Assembly (NCBI GenBank): GCA_003216715.1
Contig: QCIK01000003.1
Coordinates: forward strand, 62,001-126,000
Direction of reading: 5' to 3'
Length of the DNA: 64,000 nt
Source: Prochlorococcus sp. AG-402-L09
GTDB lineage: Bacteria; Cyanobacteriota; Cyanobacteriia; PCC-6307; Cyanobiaceae
Shown piece by piece: positions 18,683 to 28,512 of the stretch. The notes under the pieces are model-generated. The model saw only the letters and a program-made list of their open reading frames with translations, was not told where the DNA came from and searched no databases. The position numbers and the translations under genes were made by a program. Numbering within the stretch: position 1 is the first letter of the stretch; each line of letters starts with the position of its first letter.

Positions 18683-19681
18683 TTAGTCTTTTAACCATCC
18701 TGCTGCATCACATGCGTGATATGTAAGGATCAGATTTGCTCCAGCTCTTTTAAAACTCAATAAAGTTTCCAAAACAATTGCCTTTTCATCTATCCAACCT
18801 CTTTGAGCAGCAGCTTTGACCATTGAATACTCCCCGCTAACGTTATAAGCAGCAATTGGTAATTCTGATTCTTCTCTTAAACGATAAATAATATCTAAGT
18901 AAGCCAAGCCTGGTTTAACCATGAGGATGTCCGACCCCTCTTGTTCGTCAAGTTGAGCTTCAGTTATCGCTTCTCTAGCATTCGCTGGATCCATCTGATA
19001 GGTGTTTTTATTTTTCGGGATAGGCTTATTTGATAATGATCTCGGAGCAGAATCCAAAGCCTCTCTAAAAGGTCCGTAATATGCAGATGAATATTTTGCT
19101 GTGTAACTAATTATTCCAACATGTTCAAAACCTTCATCATCTAAGGCTTCTCTTATGGCTCCTACTCTTCCATCCATCATGTCACTAGGACCAATTAAAT
19201 CTGCTCCTGATTGTGCTTGAACAACTGCTTGTTTACACAAATAATCAACAGTTTCATCATTCAAAATTATTCCTTGATTACTAACTATTCCATCATGACC
19301 ATCACAAGAATAAGGATCTAAAGCGACATCAGTCATAACACACATTTCAGGTATCTCTATTTTCAATCTTTCTATAGCCCTTGGTATCAAACCTTTTTCA
19401 TTAAAACATTCAGCTCCATCTTCTGTTTTTTGCTCATCTGGAACTTTTGGGAAAAGAACAACACATCTAATACCTAAATTCCAAGCACGCTTAACTTCAT
19501 CAACTAATCCATCTATTGACCAGCGAAATGAACCTGGCATCGCTGATATTTCTTGAATATCTGAACCTTCATGAACAAAAAGAGGATAAATAAAGTCTGA
19601 TGCAGAGACACTTTGCTCTCTAACCATATCTCTCAAAGAGTTTGTTCTACGAAGACGACGGGGCCGATAAGTAAGATCCAT
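18683..19681 (-). CDS. hemB: Delta-aminolevulinic acid dehydratase (porphobilinogen synthase)
   Basis: It condenses two 5-aminolevulinate molecules to porphobilinogen, feeding heme, chlorophyll and corrinoid synthesis. The metal segment MTDVALDPYSCDGHDGIV is the Asp-rich, magnesium-type variant rather than the Cys-rich zinc type. The two active-site lysines lie in SYTAKYSSAYYGPF and MVKPGLAYLD. Length is 332 residues from the ATG at 19681; the track uses a TTG three codons upstream. It is followed downstream by glyoxalase and mutS2 on the same strand, and preceded by dnaJ. Confidence 0.95.
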   Translation of the reverse strand: MDLTYRPRRLRRTNSLRDMVREQSVSASDFIYPLFVHEGSDIQEISAMPGSFRWSIDGLVDEVKRAWNLGIRCVVLFPKVPDEQKTEDGAECFNEKGLIPRAIERLKIEIPEMCVMTDVALDPYSCDGHDGIVSNQGIILNDETVDYLCKQAVVQAQSGADLIGPSDMMDGRVGAIREALDDEGFEHVGIISYTAKYSSAYYGPFREALDSAPRSLSNKPIPKNKNTYQMDPANAREAITEAQLDEQEGSDILMVKPGLAYLDIIYRLREESELPIAAYNVSGEYSMVKAAAQRGWIDEKAIVLETLLSFKRAGANLILTYHACDAAGWLKD

Positions 19682-19715
19682 ATTGACCAATAGAGATAAC
19701 TACATTTTACTTCCT

Positions 19716-20651
19716 TCAAGTCCTAGCCTGATCAAACCAACTTGAACGAGGTTCATCTATTCGAACAGATCTAAGCTTTTCAAGAAGTCTCAACTCCTCA
19801 TCTAACCAGCTTTCAGGGAACTTTAATTTCAGAGTAAAAAACAAATCTCCATGGATATCTAAGTTGTTTAATCCTTTACCTTTTAATCTTAATTTTTGCT
19901 CAGGTAAACTTCCAGAAGGTATTGATAAATATGTATCTCCTTGAGGAGAGGTAACCAAAATATTTGCTCCCAAAGCTAATTCATCTAAAGAAATAGGTAA
20001 ATCTGCATAAACATCTAAACCTTTTACCTTCCATATTGGATGAGACTTAATACTGACTTCAATCAATAAATCTCCTCTTTTCCCTTTCCCATACTGTATA
20101 TTCCCCTTGTTTTTAATACGTATTTTTGATCCTGTTTCAATTCCTTGTGGGATTTTCACCTCGATTCGTTCATCATTCACTAAAAGATTCTTTTTTGTTC
20201 CATTCAAAGCCTCTAAAAAACTAATCTGCAAATTGAATTCAGCATCAAGATTTAATGATTGAGCATTATTGTCTGAAGATATATTTGAATAAATTTCTTT
20301 ACCAACCTCACTAAATCTTCCAATTAAATCACTAAAAAATTCGTCAAAGTTAATATATTCATCAAAGCGCTGGTCTTTATTTTCCCTATTAAAATCTTTC
20401 GACTTTCCATCTCTATTTTTGAACCAATAATTTAGAAATTGTTCATAAGACCTTTTTTTATCCTCATCTGAAAGAATCTCATAAGCTTCATTGATTTCTT
20501 TGAACTCCGACTCAGCCCTCTCGTTATGTGGATGTAAATCAGGATGAAATTTTCTAGCAAGTTTCCTGAAGGCACTTTTGATTTCTTGATCGGTAGCATT
20601 TCTACTAACGCCAAGGATTTTGAAATAATCCTTAAAACCATCTAATGCCAT
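19716..20651 (-). CDS. dnaJ: DnaJ-type co-chaperone (type II, without zinc finger)
   Basis: A J-domain at residues 5-70 with the essential HPD (KFHPDLHPH) and the conserved YEILSDEDKKRSYEQF helix. A linker with an FDEYINFDEFFSDLIG segment follows, then the C-terminal beta domains for substrate binding (VKIPQGIETGSKIRIKNKG; LRLKGKGLNN). The CxxCxGxG zinc repeats of type I DnaJ are absent, so it resembles CbpA/DnaJ2. It stimulates DnaK ATPase; which DnaK it serves is unknown. The ATG at 20651 is preferred over the TTG at 20660. Length 311 aa. Confidence 0.88.
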   Translation of the reverse strand: MALDGFKDYFKILGVSRNATDQEIKSAFRKLARKFHPDLHPHNERAESEFKEINEAYEILSDEDKKRSYEQFLNYWFKNRDGKSKDFNRENKDQRFDEYINFDEFFSDLIGRFSEVGKEIYSNISSDNNAQSLNLDAEFNLQISFLEALNGTKKNLLVNDERIEVKIPQGIETGSKIRIKNKGNIQYGKGKRGDLLIEVSIKSHPIWKVKGLDVYADLPISLDELALGANILVTSPQGDTYLSIPSGSLPEQKLRLKGKGLNNLDIHGDLFFTLKLKFPESWLDEELRLLEKLRSVRIDEPRSSWFDQART

Positions 20652-20793
20652 TGAAATCAAGCTGCATTCTTAGAAAAATCAATCTTTTCAATGATTTTTC
20701 TTCAATATAAGTATTTAAAAGTAGAGATTCCAAAACTTAATGGAACCTTGAAGAGATAGGCTTATTCAAGTCAAATCAAGTAAGGAGAGTCGA

Positions 20794-22461
20794 TTGGCGT
20801 TCATTAATGGCTTTCACCTGAAAAATATCAGAGGTGATGTATTAGGTGGCTTGACTGCTGCGGTTGTAGCTCTACCACTAGCTTTGGCGTTTGGTAATGC
20901 GGCACTTGGTCCTGGAGGCGCTATTTATGGTCTTTACGGGGCAGTAGTAGTTGGATTTCTCGCCGCGTTGTTTGGAGGAACTCCTGCTCAAGTAAGTGGT
21001 CCGACTGGGCCGATGAGCGTAACAGTTGCTGGAGTAGTTGCGAGCTTGGCGGCTGTGGGAGTACCTAGAGATTTATCTGCTGGCGAAATTCTTCCTCTAG
21101 TAATGGCTGCGGTGGTCATTGGAGGATTATTTCAGATTTTATTTGGCCTCCTAAAGCTTGGTAAATACATAACACTTGTTCCATACTCTGTCGTTTCAGG
21201 CTTTATGTCTGGAATTGGAGTAATCATAATTACTCTTCAAATAGGTCCTTTACTTGGAATATCAACTCGAGGAGGAGTATTAGAGTCTCTTTCAACTTTA
21301 GTTAACAATTTCGAACCTAATGGGGCTGCAATAGCAGTTGCAGTAATGACACTTGCGATAGTGTTTTTGACCCCCCGGAAAATAAGTCAATGGGTCCCTT
21401 CTCCTCTTCTAGCACTATTAATAGTTACTCCTTTATCAATACTTCTTTTTAGCGATAGTTCTATAGACAGAATAGGTGCAATTCCAGAGGGTGGTCTTTC
21501 TTTCAGTCTCCCAGATCCAAGCTTTGACAATTTCTTCCCAATAATTCTTAAAGCTGGACTAGTCCTTGCTGTTCTTGGGGCTATTGATTCCCTTCTGACA
21601 TCTCTAGTAGCAGATAATATTTCTCAAACCAGGCACAATTCTGATAGAGAACTAATTGGACAAGGTATTGGAAATGCAATAGCTGGGATTTTTACAGGCT
21701 TGCCTGGAGCAGGGGCAACCATGAGAACAGTAATAAATGTCAAATCTGGGGGTTCCACACCAATCTCTGGGATGGTTCACTCAATTGTGTTGCTATTAGT
21801 TTTAGTTGGTGCTGGTCCTTTAGCTGCTCAGATACCTACAGCTCTTCTTGCTGGAATTTTAATAAAAGTTGGCTTAGACATTATTGATTGGGGATTCCTC
21901 TTAAGAGCTCATAGACTTTCGCTGAAAACCGCAAGTGTGATGTATGGAGTCCTATTGATGACAGTTTTCTGGGACTTGATATGGGCTGTACTAGTTGGTG
22001 TATTCATAGCAAATATGCTTACTATCGATTCAATTACAGAGACGCAATTGGAGGGAATGGAAGCTGACAACCCATTCGATTCAGCCTCAAATAATAATGC
22101 AGCAAATGCACAACTCCCCTCAGATGAAAAAGCACTTTTAGATCGTTGTGCTGGAGAAGTAATGCTATTCAGATTAAAAGGGCCACTTAGTTTTGGAGCC
22201 GCAAAAGGAATTACTGAAAGAATGATGCTTGTAAGAAACTATAAAGTTCTAATTCTAGATATCACTGATGTTCCAAGGCTTGGAGTTACTGCAACTCTGG
22301 CAATAGAAGATATGGTTCAGGAAGCCCTAAACAACTCAAGAAAAGCATATGTTGCTGGTGCAACAGGAAGAGTAAAAGACAGACTTGCTAAATTTGGAGT
22401 TGATGTAATTGGCACAAGAAAAGAAGCACTCACAGCTGCAATTGATAGCCTCAATGGTTGA
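20794..22461 (+). CDS. bicA: BicA-type SulP bicarbonate transporter
   Basis: A SulP/SLC26 family anion transporter in the inner membrane. Residues 1-410 hold the multi-span transport domain, with the family start NIRGDVLGGLTAAVVALPLALAFG and the ATMRTVINVKSGGSTPIS segment. Residues 440-555 form a cytoplasmic STAS domain (VMLFRLKGPLSFGAAKGI, VLILDITDVPRLG). BicA homologues in marine cyanobacteria are Na+-dependent, low-affinity, high-flux bicarbonate importers. The start is TTG at 20794, fixed by an excellent SD (AAGGAG, 20782-20787). It stands first in a Ci-uptake cluster with sbtA and sbtB. Some SulP members carry sulfate, so the assignment rests partly on context. Confidence 0.86.
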   Translation: MAFINGFHLKNIRGDVLGGLTAAVVALPLALAFGNAALGPGGAIYGLYGAVVVGFLAALFGGTPAQVSGPTGPMSVTVAGVVASLAAVGVPRDLSAGEILPLVMAAVVIGGLFQILFGLLKLGKYITLVPYSVVSGFMSGIGVIIITLQIGPLLGISTRGGVLESLSTLVNNFEPNGAAIAVAVMTLAIVFLTPRKISQWVPSPLLALLIVTPLSILLFSDSSIDRIGAIPEGGLSFSLPDPSFDNFFPIILKAGLVLAVLGAIDSLLTSLVADNISQTRHNSDRELIGQGIGNAIAGIFTGLPGAGATMRTVINVKSGGSTPISGMVHSIVLLLVLVGAGPLAAQIPTALLAGILIKVGLDIIDWGFLLRAHRLSLKTASVMYGVLLMTVFWDLIWAVLVGVFIANMLTIDSITETQLEGMEADNPFDSASNNNAANAQLPSDEKALLDRCAGEVMLFRLKGPLSFGAAKGITERMMLVRNYKVLILDITDVPRLGVTATLAIEDMVQEALNNSRKAYVAGATGRVKDRLAKFGVDVIGTRKEALTAAIDSLNG

Positions 22462-22505
22462 TAATCAATATTTTTATAATTGCTTGCTTTAAGAACTAAC
22501 AAGAA

Positions 22506-23501
22506 ATGGGACAAAACCTTTTCATCCAAAATGCTTTAAGTCCACCAATACTTTTTTTCTTTTTGGGTGCCATTGCATACGCTTTAAAGTCTGATTTCGA
22601 GATACCAGCTCCGCTACCAAAACTATTTTCTTTATATCTTTTACTCGCAATAGGATTTAGAGGCGGTATTGAGCTTCAAAAAAGTGGCTTTGGTTATCCA
22701 GTTCTTCCAACTGTGATCGCAGCAATATTAATGTCACTTCTCATTCCACTTATTTGCTTTTTAGTACTGAGATTTAAATTTGATGTTTTTAATGCAGCGG
22801 CAATCTCAGCAGCATATGGATCAATAAGTGCAGTGACATTTATAACTGCTGAAAGCTTTCTCGAAAGTCAAAATATACCTTTTGATGGTTTTATGGTTGC
22901 AGCTTTAGCACTAATGGAATCACCAGCAATAATCATTGGTCTTCTTTTAGTGAAATTTGGAGCCCCCAAAGATAGGCCCATCAAAAGGAAGATGAAATGG
23001 GGATCAATTATTCATGAGTCGATGTTAAATGGTTCAGTGTATTTATTACTCGGAAGCCTTCTAATAGGTTTTTTAACATCCGCGATTGATCCATCTGACA
23101 TAAAAAAAATGGAACCATTCACAGCCGAGTTGTTCTATGGCGCAGAATGTTTTTTCCTTCTTGACATGGGAATTGTTGCTGCTCAACGCCTCGCTCGACT
23201 AAATAAGACTGGTGCCTTTCTCGTTCTGTTTTCAATATTCATGCCAATAGTTAATGCCGTACTTGGATCAGTAGTAGCTAGATTTCTAAATTTAGATCCA
23301 GGCAATGCATTGTTATTTGTAGTTCTTTGCGCTAGTGCTTCATACTTGGCTGTACCAACAGCAATGAGAATGACTGTTCCTGAAGCACGGCCTAGTTATT
23401 ACATTTCGACCACTCTTGGATTAACTTTTCCTTTTAACATAATCATAGGAATTCCGGTATATATGGGTTTAGTAAACACAATGATTCCTTCAATTGGGTA
23501 A
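22506..23501 (+). CDS. sbtA: SbtA sodium-dependent bicarbonate transporter
   Basis: A 331-residue membrane protein with ten predicted helices in two halves: PPILFFFLGAIAYALKSDFE and LYLLLAIGFRGGIELQKSG at the start, and an inner conserved SAAYGSISAVTFITAESFLE plus AMRMTVPEARPSYYISTTLG. These match the SbtA family, a high-affinity Na+/HCO3- symporter. It begins with ATG 44 nt after bicA and is followed 9 nt later by sbtB, its PII-like regulator, so all three are probably one operon. Confidence 0.93.
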   Translation: MGQNLFIQNALSPPILFFFLGAIAYALKSDFEIPAPLPKLFSLYLLLAIGFRGGIELQKSGFGYPVLPTVIAAILMSLLIPLICFLVLRFKFDVFNAAAISAAYGSISAVTFITAESFLESQNIPFDGFMVAALALMESPAIIIGLLLVKFGAPKDRPIKRKMKWGSIIHESMLNGSVYLLLGSLLIGFLTSAIDPSDIKKMEPFTAELFYGAECFFLLDMGIVAAQRLARLNKTGAFLVLFSIFMPIVNAVLGSVVARFLNLDPGNALLFVVLCASASYLAVPTAMRMTVPEARPSYYISTTLGLTFPFNIIIGIPVYMGLVNTMIPSIG

Positions 23502-23510
23502 CTCAATTTC

Positions 23511-23792
23511 ATGAAAAGACTTGACTTGATTTTTAGCGAAAGAGAACTAAATGATGTCCTCTCAGCATTAGAAAAAGCTGAAGTTCCTGGCTATACAGTT
23601 ATGAAGCATGCAACGGGGAGAGGTCCAGAGAGAATTGTCACAGAAGACATGGAATTTACTGGATTTGGATCAAATGCACACGTAATTATTTTTTGTGAGC
23701 AAGATATAATAGACAAGATAAGAGAGAACATAAAAACTGTTCTTAGTTACTACGGTGGTGTGGCATATGTTTCTGAAGCAACTCCTCTTTAA
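23511..23792 (+). CDS. sbtB: SbtB, PII-like regulator of SbtA (short form)
   Basis: A 93-residue ferredoxin-fold protein of the PII superfamily: MKRLDLIFSERELNDVLSAL, VPGYTVMKHATGRGPER at the T-loop position, and IRENIKTVLSYYGGVAYVSE. SbtB trimers bind adenine nucleotides including cAMP and AMP, and plug SbtA. Some homologues carry a C-terminal CGPxGC redox/apyrase loop; this protein ends SEATPL and lacks it, so redox control via that loop should be missing. The ATG follows the sbtA stop by 9 nt. Confidence 0.9.
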   Translation: MKRLDLIFSERELNDVLSALEKAEVPGYTVMKHATGRGPERIVTEDMEFTGFGSNAHVIIFCEQDIIDKIRENIKTVLSYYGGVAYVSEATPL

Positions 23793-23815
23793 AAAATACT
23801 TATCAATTGCGCGAA

Positions 23816-24772
23816 TTAAGCATGAACCCAATCAACACGAATTGATTTACGACTATTTAAATATCTATCTATTGCCATAGCAGCTATGCATCCATCAGAG
23901 GCTGCAACAACAGCTTGTTTAAAAGGAGTATTTCTAATGTCGCCAATAGCCCAAACTCCTTCGACTGTTGTCGACATAAAGTCATCCACCAAAACCCCAC
24001 CATCCTCCTTAAAAGCAACTTGTTCACCAAGAAAGTCAGTAATAGGCTTTGAACCGCTCATATAAACAAAAACACCTTCAAGAGCTAAGTCTTGATGAGT
24101 GTCAATTGAACGATTCTTCACCTTAATACCTGTTACTCCTGAATCATTACCTTCAATCTGCATTAACCTAGTTTTACTCCAATGGTTTACATTTGGTTTA
24201 GACAAGAGCTCTTGCGCATGATGATCATCTGATTTTGGATCATTGGATGTTATCCAATGAACTTTGGAAGCAAATTTGGTAAGAACATTTGCTTCTTCAA
24301 TTGCCTCTTTATTAATACCAACAACTGCGACTTCGCGATCTCTATAAAAAGCTCCATCACAAGTCGCACAATAACTTACTCCTCTACCTAAGAATTCAGC
24401 CTCACCTTTAAAAGATGCTGGCCTTCCCATTGCACCACTTGCAACTACAAGTGCCTTTGCTTTAAAAGTCCCCTCTGGGGTGTAAATAGTTTTCCAGTCA
24501 CCATTAGCGTCAATTCCAAAAACTTGAGCCCTGCGGTAATCAGCCCCATACTGAGTAGCTTGATCTCTCATCAATTTCAACAAGGCCTCTCCACTCATTT
24601 CACTAGAGACGCCTGGATAATTAGCAATTTGATGTGTTATTGCTAGCGCACCTACATCAGGGTTCTTATCAAGAATTACTGTACTTAAGTCTGCTCGGGA
24701 AGTGTAAAGAGCACAACTGCAACCAGCAGGCCCACCGCCAACTATGACAACATCAGTTTCAATGGTTTCCAA
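23816..24772 (-). CDS. Thioredoxin-reductase-like flavoprotein without the NADPH motif (DDOR/DTR-like)
   Basis: A 318-residue two-domain disulfide oxidoreductase. The N-terminal FAD site VVIVGGGPAGCSCALYTSRA and the redox pair SYCATCDGAFY match bacterial TrxB, and GVWAIGDIRNTPFKQAVVAA closes the FAD domain. In the central domain, where TrxB has GGGDSAxEEA and HRRxxxRA for NADPH, this protein has VVGINKEAIEEANVL and VHWITSNDPKS. Loss of both motifs is the mark of the cyanobacterial DTR/DDOR reductases, which do not use NADPH in the standard way. I therefore do not assign NADPH-thioredoxin reductase activity. The start is TTG at 24772. It is convergent with sbtB. Confidence 0.75.
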   Translation of the reverse strand: METIETDVVIVGGGPAGCSCALYTSRADLSTVILDKNPDVGALAITHQIANYPGVSSEMSGEALLKLMRDQATQYGADYRRAQVFGIDANGDWKTIYTPEGTFKAKALVVASGAMGRPASFKGEAEFLGRGVSYCATCDGAFYRDREVAVVGINKEAIEEANVLTKFASKVHWITSNDPKSDDHHAQELLSKPNVNHWSKTRLMQIEGNDSGVTGIKVKNRSIDTHQDLALEGVFVYMSGSKPITDFLGEQVAFKEDGGVLVDDFMSTTVEGVWAIGDIRNTPFKQAVVAASDGCIAAMAIDRYLNSRKSIRVDWVHA

Positions 24773-25040
24773 TAGAAAATCTCTTAGTAGGTTTTGCTCT
24801 CTCGCAAGAAGAGAAAAGAGTGTTTTGAGATCACTTGGATTAAAAGATTAAACCTTTAACCCAAATTAAATCAAATGTCTGTGTTCTTCAACTCTAATGA
24901 AAATATTCTAGGTTGAGCCATAACAAACAATCTTCTAAATAGATTTAATTGATTAAGAGCAAATCTGCACATATCCAGTTTCAATCTAAAGACACAAAAA
25001 ACCCTAGATCTTCTAAAATGAAAGCTGATTAACTAGATCA

Positions 25041-25352
25041 TTGAGCGACTCAGAAATACTGCTAAAAGCAGCTATCAACCGAATAGCTGCTCGAATCACT
25101 GAAAAAGTGATCAATTCTGCCCAAGAATTCACTGAAATTGCCGAAGAATTACCGGAAAAGCTTCAAAATGAATGGTCTAGCTTTAAAGAAGAGGTTATTG
25201 AAGAATCTGAACGTCTAGAAAAAAAGAGTAATGCATCAAAAGGTAAAAGTGCTAAGAAAAAATTAAGTAAAGAAGATTTAATTCAAATTCAAATAGATAA
25301 TCTCAGATCAAAGGTTATTGATATTAATAAAGATATTGAGAGGAAAAATTGA
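25041..25352 (+). CDS. Conserved hypothetical coiled-coil protein, 103 aa
   Basis: Almost entirely helical and highly charged: SEILLKAAINRIAARITEKV, EFTEIAEELPEKLQNEWSSF, a lysine-rich hinge (KGKSAKKKLSKED), then a heptad-like IQIDNLRSKVIDINKDIERK. No signal peptide or membrane span. I recognise no domain. The start is TTG at 25041; the end overlaps the following kinase gene by 4 nt (TTGA), implying coupled translation. About 270 bp upstream (24773-25040) holds no gene or RNA that I can see and should contain the promoter. Confidence 0.6.
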   Translation: MSDSEILLKAAINRIAARITEKVINSAQEFTEIAEELPEKLQNEWSSFKEEVIEESERLEKKSNASKGKSAKKKLSKEDLIQIQIDNLRSKVIDINKDIERKN

Positions 25353-27028
25353 TATTTCTAGCTAGCCAACTTCAAAGATTTGGTAGAGCGTTTAAGATTT
25401 GGATGATATTATTAGGTTTACTTTTCTATTTATGGTTTGATTCTAAAAAATGGACTTATTTAAAAGGATATAACGCTAAAAAGAGAGAGAAAAGAAATAC
25501 TTTAAGAGCAAAATGGCTTACAAAAGAACTTGTTAACCTAGGATCAGCATTTATAAAATTAGGCCAACTTTTATCTGCAAGAGCTGATGTCATTCCATCT
25601 GCATGGGTAAATGAACTTTCCACTTTGCAAGATAGAGTTCCAGCTTTTTCATTTGAAAAGATTCAAGAGATATTAACATATCAACTTGGAAATTCATATG
25701 AAAAAATTAAAAGTATCGATCAAATTCCGATAGGCTCAGCATCACTTGCTCAAGTTCATAAAGCTACATTAATTAATGATAAAAATGTTATTTTCAAAGT
25801 TCAAAGACCCGACATAGAAAAGTTTTTCAGGCTTGATTTAGATGTAATGAATCAAGTTGCAAAAGTAGTGCAAAGAATAAAGTCTATAAGTCGAGGTAAT
25901 GATTGGATAGGTATTGCCAAGGAATCTAAGAGAGTATTACTTAGGGAGCTAGATTTTCGAATTGAAGCACAATATGCTGCAAGGTTTAAACAACAATTTA
26001 TAGATGACTCAGATATTTTAATTCCAAGTGTATTTTGGGATTTAAGTACCAGTAAAGTTTTATGTTTGCAGTATTTGCCAGGAATCAAGATAAATGATAT
26101 TAAATCTCTAAAAAATAATGATATCGATACTTCTTTAATAGCAAAGATTGGAGCTACAAGTTATTTAAAACAATTGGTTAATTACGGTTTTTTTCATGCT
26201 GATCCTCATCCTGGAAATCTAGCTGTCTCAAAGGGTGGCTCTCTTATTTACTATGATTTTGGGATGATGGGTTTTGTCTCTGAGCGTATTAGAGGTCGGC
26301 TAAATTCAATGATCAAATCCGCAGCGCTTAGAGATGTTAGTGGACTAGTCAAAGAACTACAAATCGCTGGGTTAATAGAAAAAGATGTCGAAATAGGTCC
26401 CGTTAGAAGATTAATAAGAATTATGCTAAATGAAGCTCTCACTCCTCCATTTGATTCTCAAATTATAGAAAAGCTCTCTGGTGATATATCTGAACTGGCT
26501 TATGGGAAACCGTTTAGAATACCAATTGAGTTGATTTTTGTTTTCAGAGCATTATCAACTTTTGAAGGAGTTGGAAGATATTTAGACCCAGAATTTAACT
26601 TAATAGCAATAGCAAAACCCTTCCTTCTCCCTCTAATGACTTCAAAAAATCCAGACTCTAATGACTTATTTAATGAATTAGGAAGACAAGTTACTGAAAT
26701 AGGCAGTAAAGCTGTTGGGTTGCCAAAACGATTGGATGAAAATCTAGAAAAGCTGGAACAAGGCGACTTACAACTTCAAGTGCGAATGGGTGAATCAGAT
26801 AGACAACTCAGAAGAATGATTAATGCTCAACAATCATTAGGTAATTCTGTTCTTCTCGGCTCACTTGCAATATCTTCAGCTTTGCTAGCTTCAACTAATA
26901 GACCTTTTTTATTGCTGATACCAGCAACTATTAGCTTCCCAATAGCTATAAGCTGGATTAAATTAAAATTTAAGATGAGAAGCGATAGTCGTCTAGATAA
27001 TTTTCAAGGAAGAAAAGGCTTTAAATAA
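25349..27028 (+). CDS. ABC1/AarF/UbiB family atypical kinase
   Basis: A 559-residue ABC1 kinase-like protein. The family-specific KxGQ motif is IKLGQLLSARADVIPSAWV near residue 70, the Ala-rich nucleotide loop is IGSASLAQVHKATL, the catalytic Glu-Asp region includes ELDFRIEAQYAARF and FFHADPHPGNLAV, and the metal-binding motif is IYYDFGMMG. The C-terminus has a hydrophobic hairpin (SVLLGSLAISSALLAS...). Relatives in plastids and cyanobacteria act on quinone and tocopherol metabolism, probably as ATPases or lipid-binding kinases rather than protein kinases. It starts TTG overlapping the upstream hypothetical and ends 6 bp from the convergent enolase. Confidence 0.9.
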   Translation: MIFLASQLQRFGRAFKIWMILLGLLFYLWFDSKKWTYLKGYNAKKREKRNTLRAKWLTKELVNLGSAFIKLGQLLSARADVIPSAWVNELSTLQDRVPAFSFEKIQEILTYQLGNSYEKIKSIDQIPIGSASLAQVHKATLINDKNVIFKVQRPDIEKFFRLDLDVMNQVAKVVQRIKSISRGNDWIGIAKESKRVLLRELDFRIEAQYAARFKQQFIDDSDILIPSVFWDLSTSKVLCLQYLPGIKINDIKSLKNNDIDTSLIAKIGATSYLKQLVNYGFFHADPHPGNLAVSKGGSLIYYDFGMMGFVSERIRGRLNSMIKSAALRDVSGLVKELQIAGLIEKDVEIGPVRRLIRIMLNEALTPPFDSQIIEKLSGDISELAYGKPFRIPIELIFVFRALSTFEGVGRYLDPEFNLIAIAKPFLLPLMTSKNPDSNDLFNELGRQVTEIGSKAVGLPKRLDENLEKLEQGDLQLQVRMGESDRQLRRMINAQQSLGNSVLLGSLAISSALLASTNRPFLLLIPATISFPIAISWIKLKFKMRSDSRLDNFQGRKGFK

Positions 27029-27034
27029 TGACAA

Positions 27035-28399
<1,365 letters not shown>

Positions 28400-28512
28400 C
28401 TAGCTTGCTTTCCAAGACCTAATCAACCAAATTTATCTTAACAAGAAATACACGTATCGATAAAAAGGTCTCAATCAAAATCCAGAAGGCAAATGACCAC
28501 TTTGAATAAAAA

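Noticed and set aside
24773-25040. Possible tRNA or small RNA in the 268-bp spacer
   Set aside because: No cloverleaf, TpsiC-like box or stable hairpin with terminator was seen.
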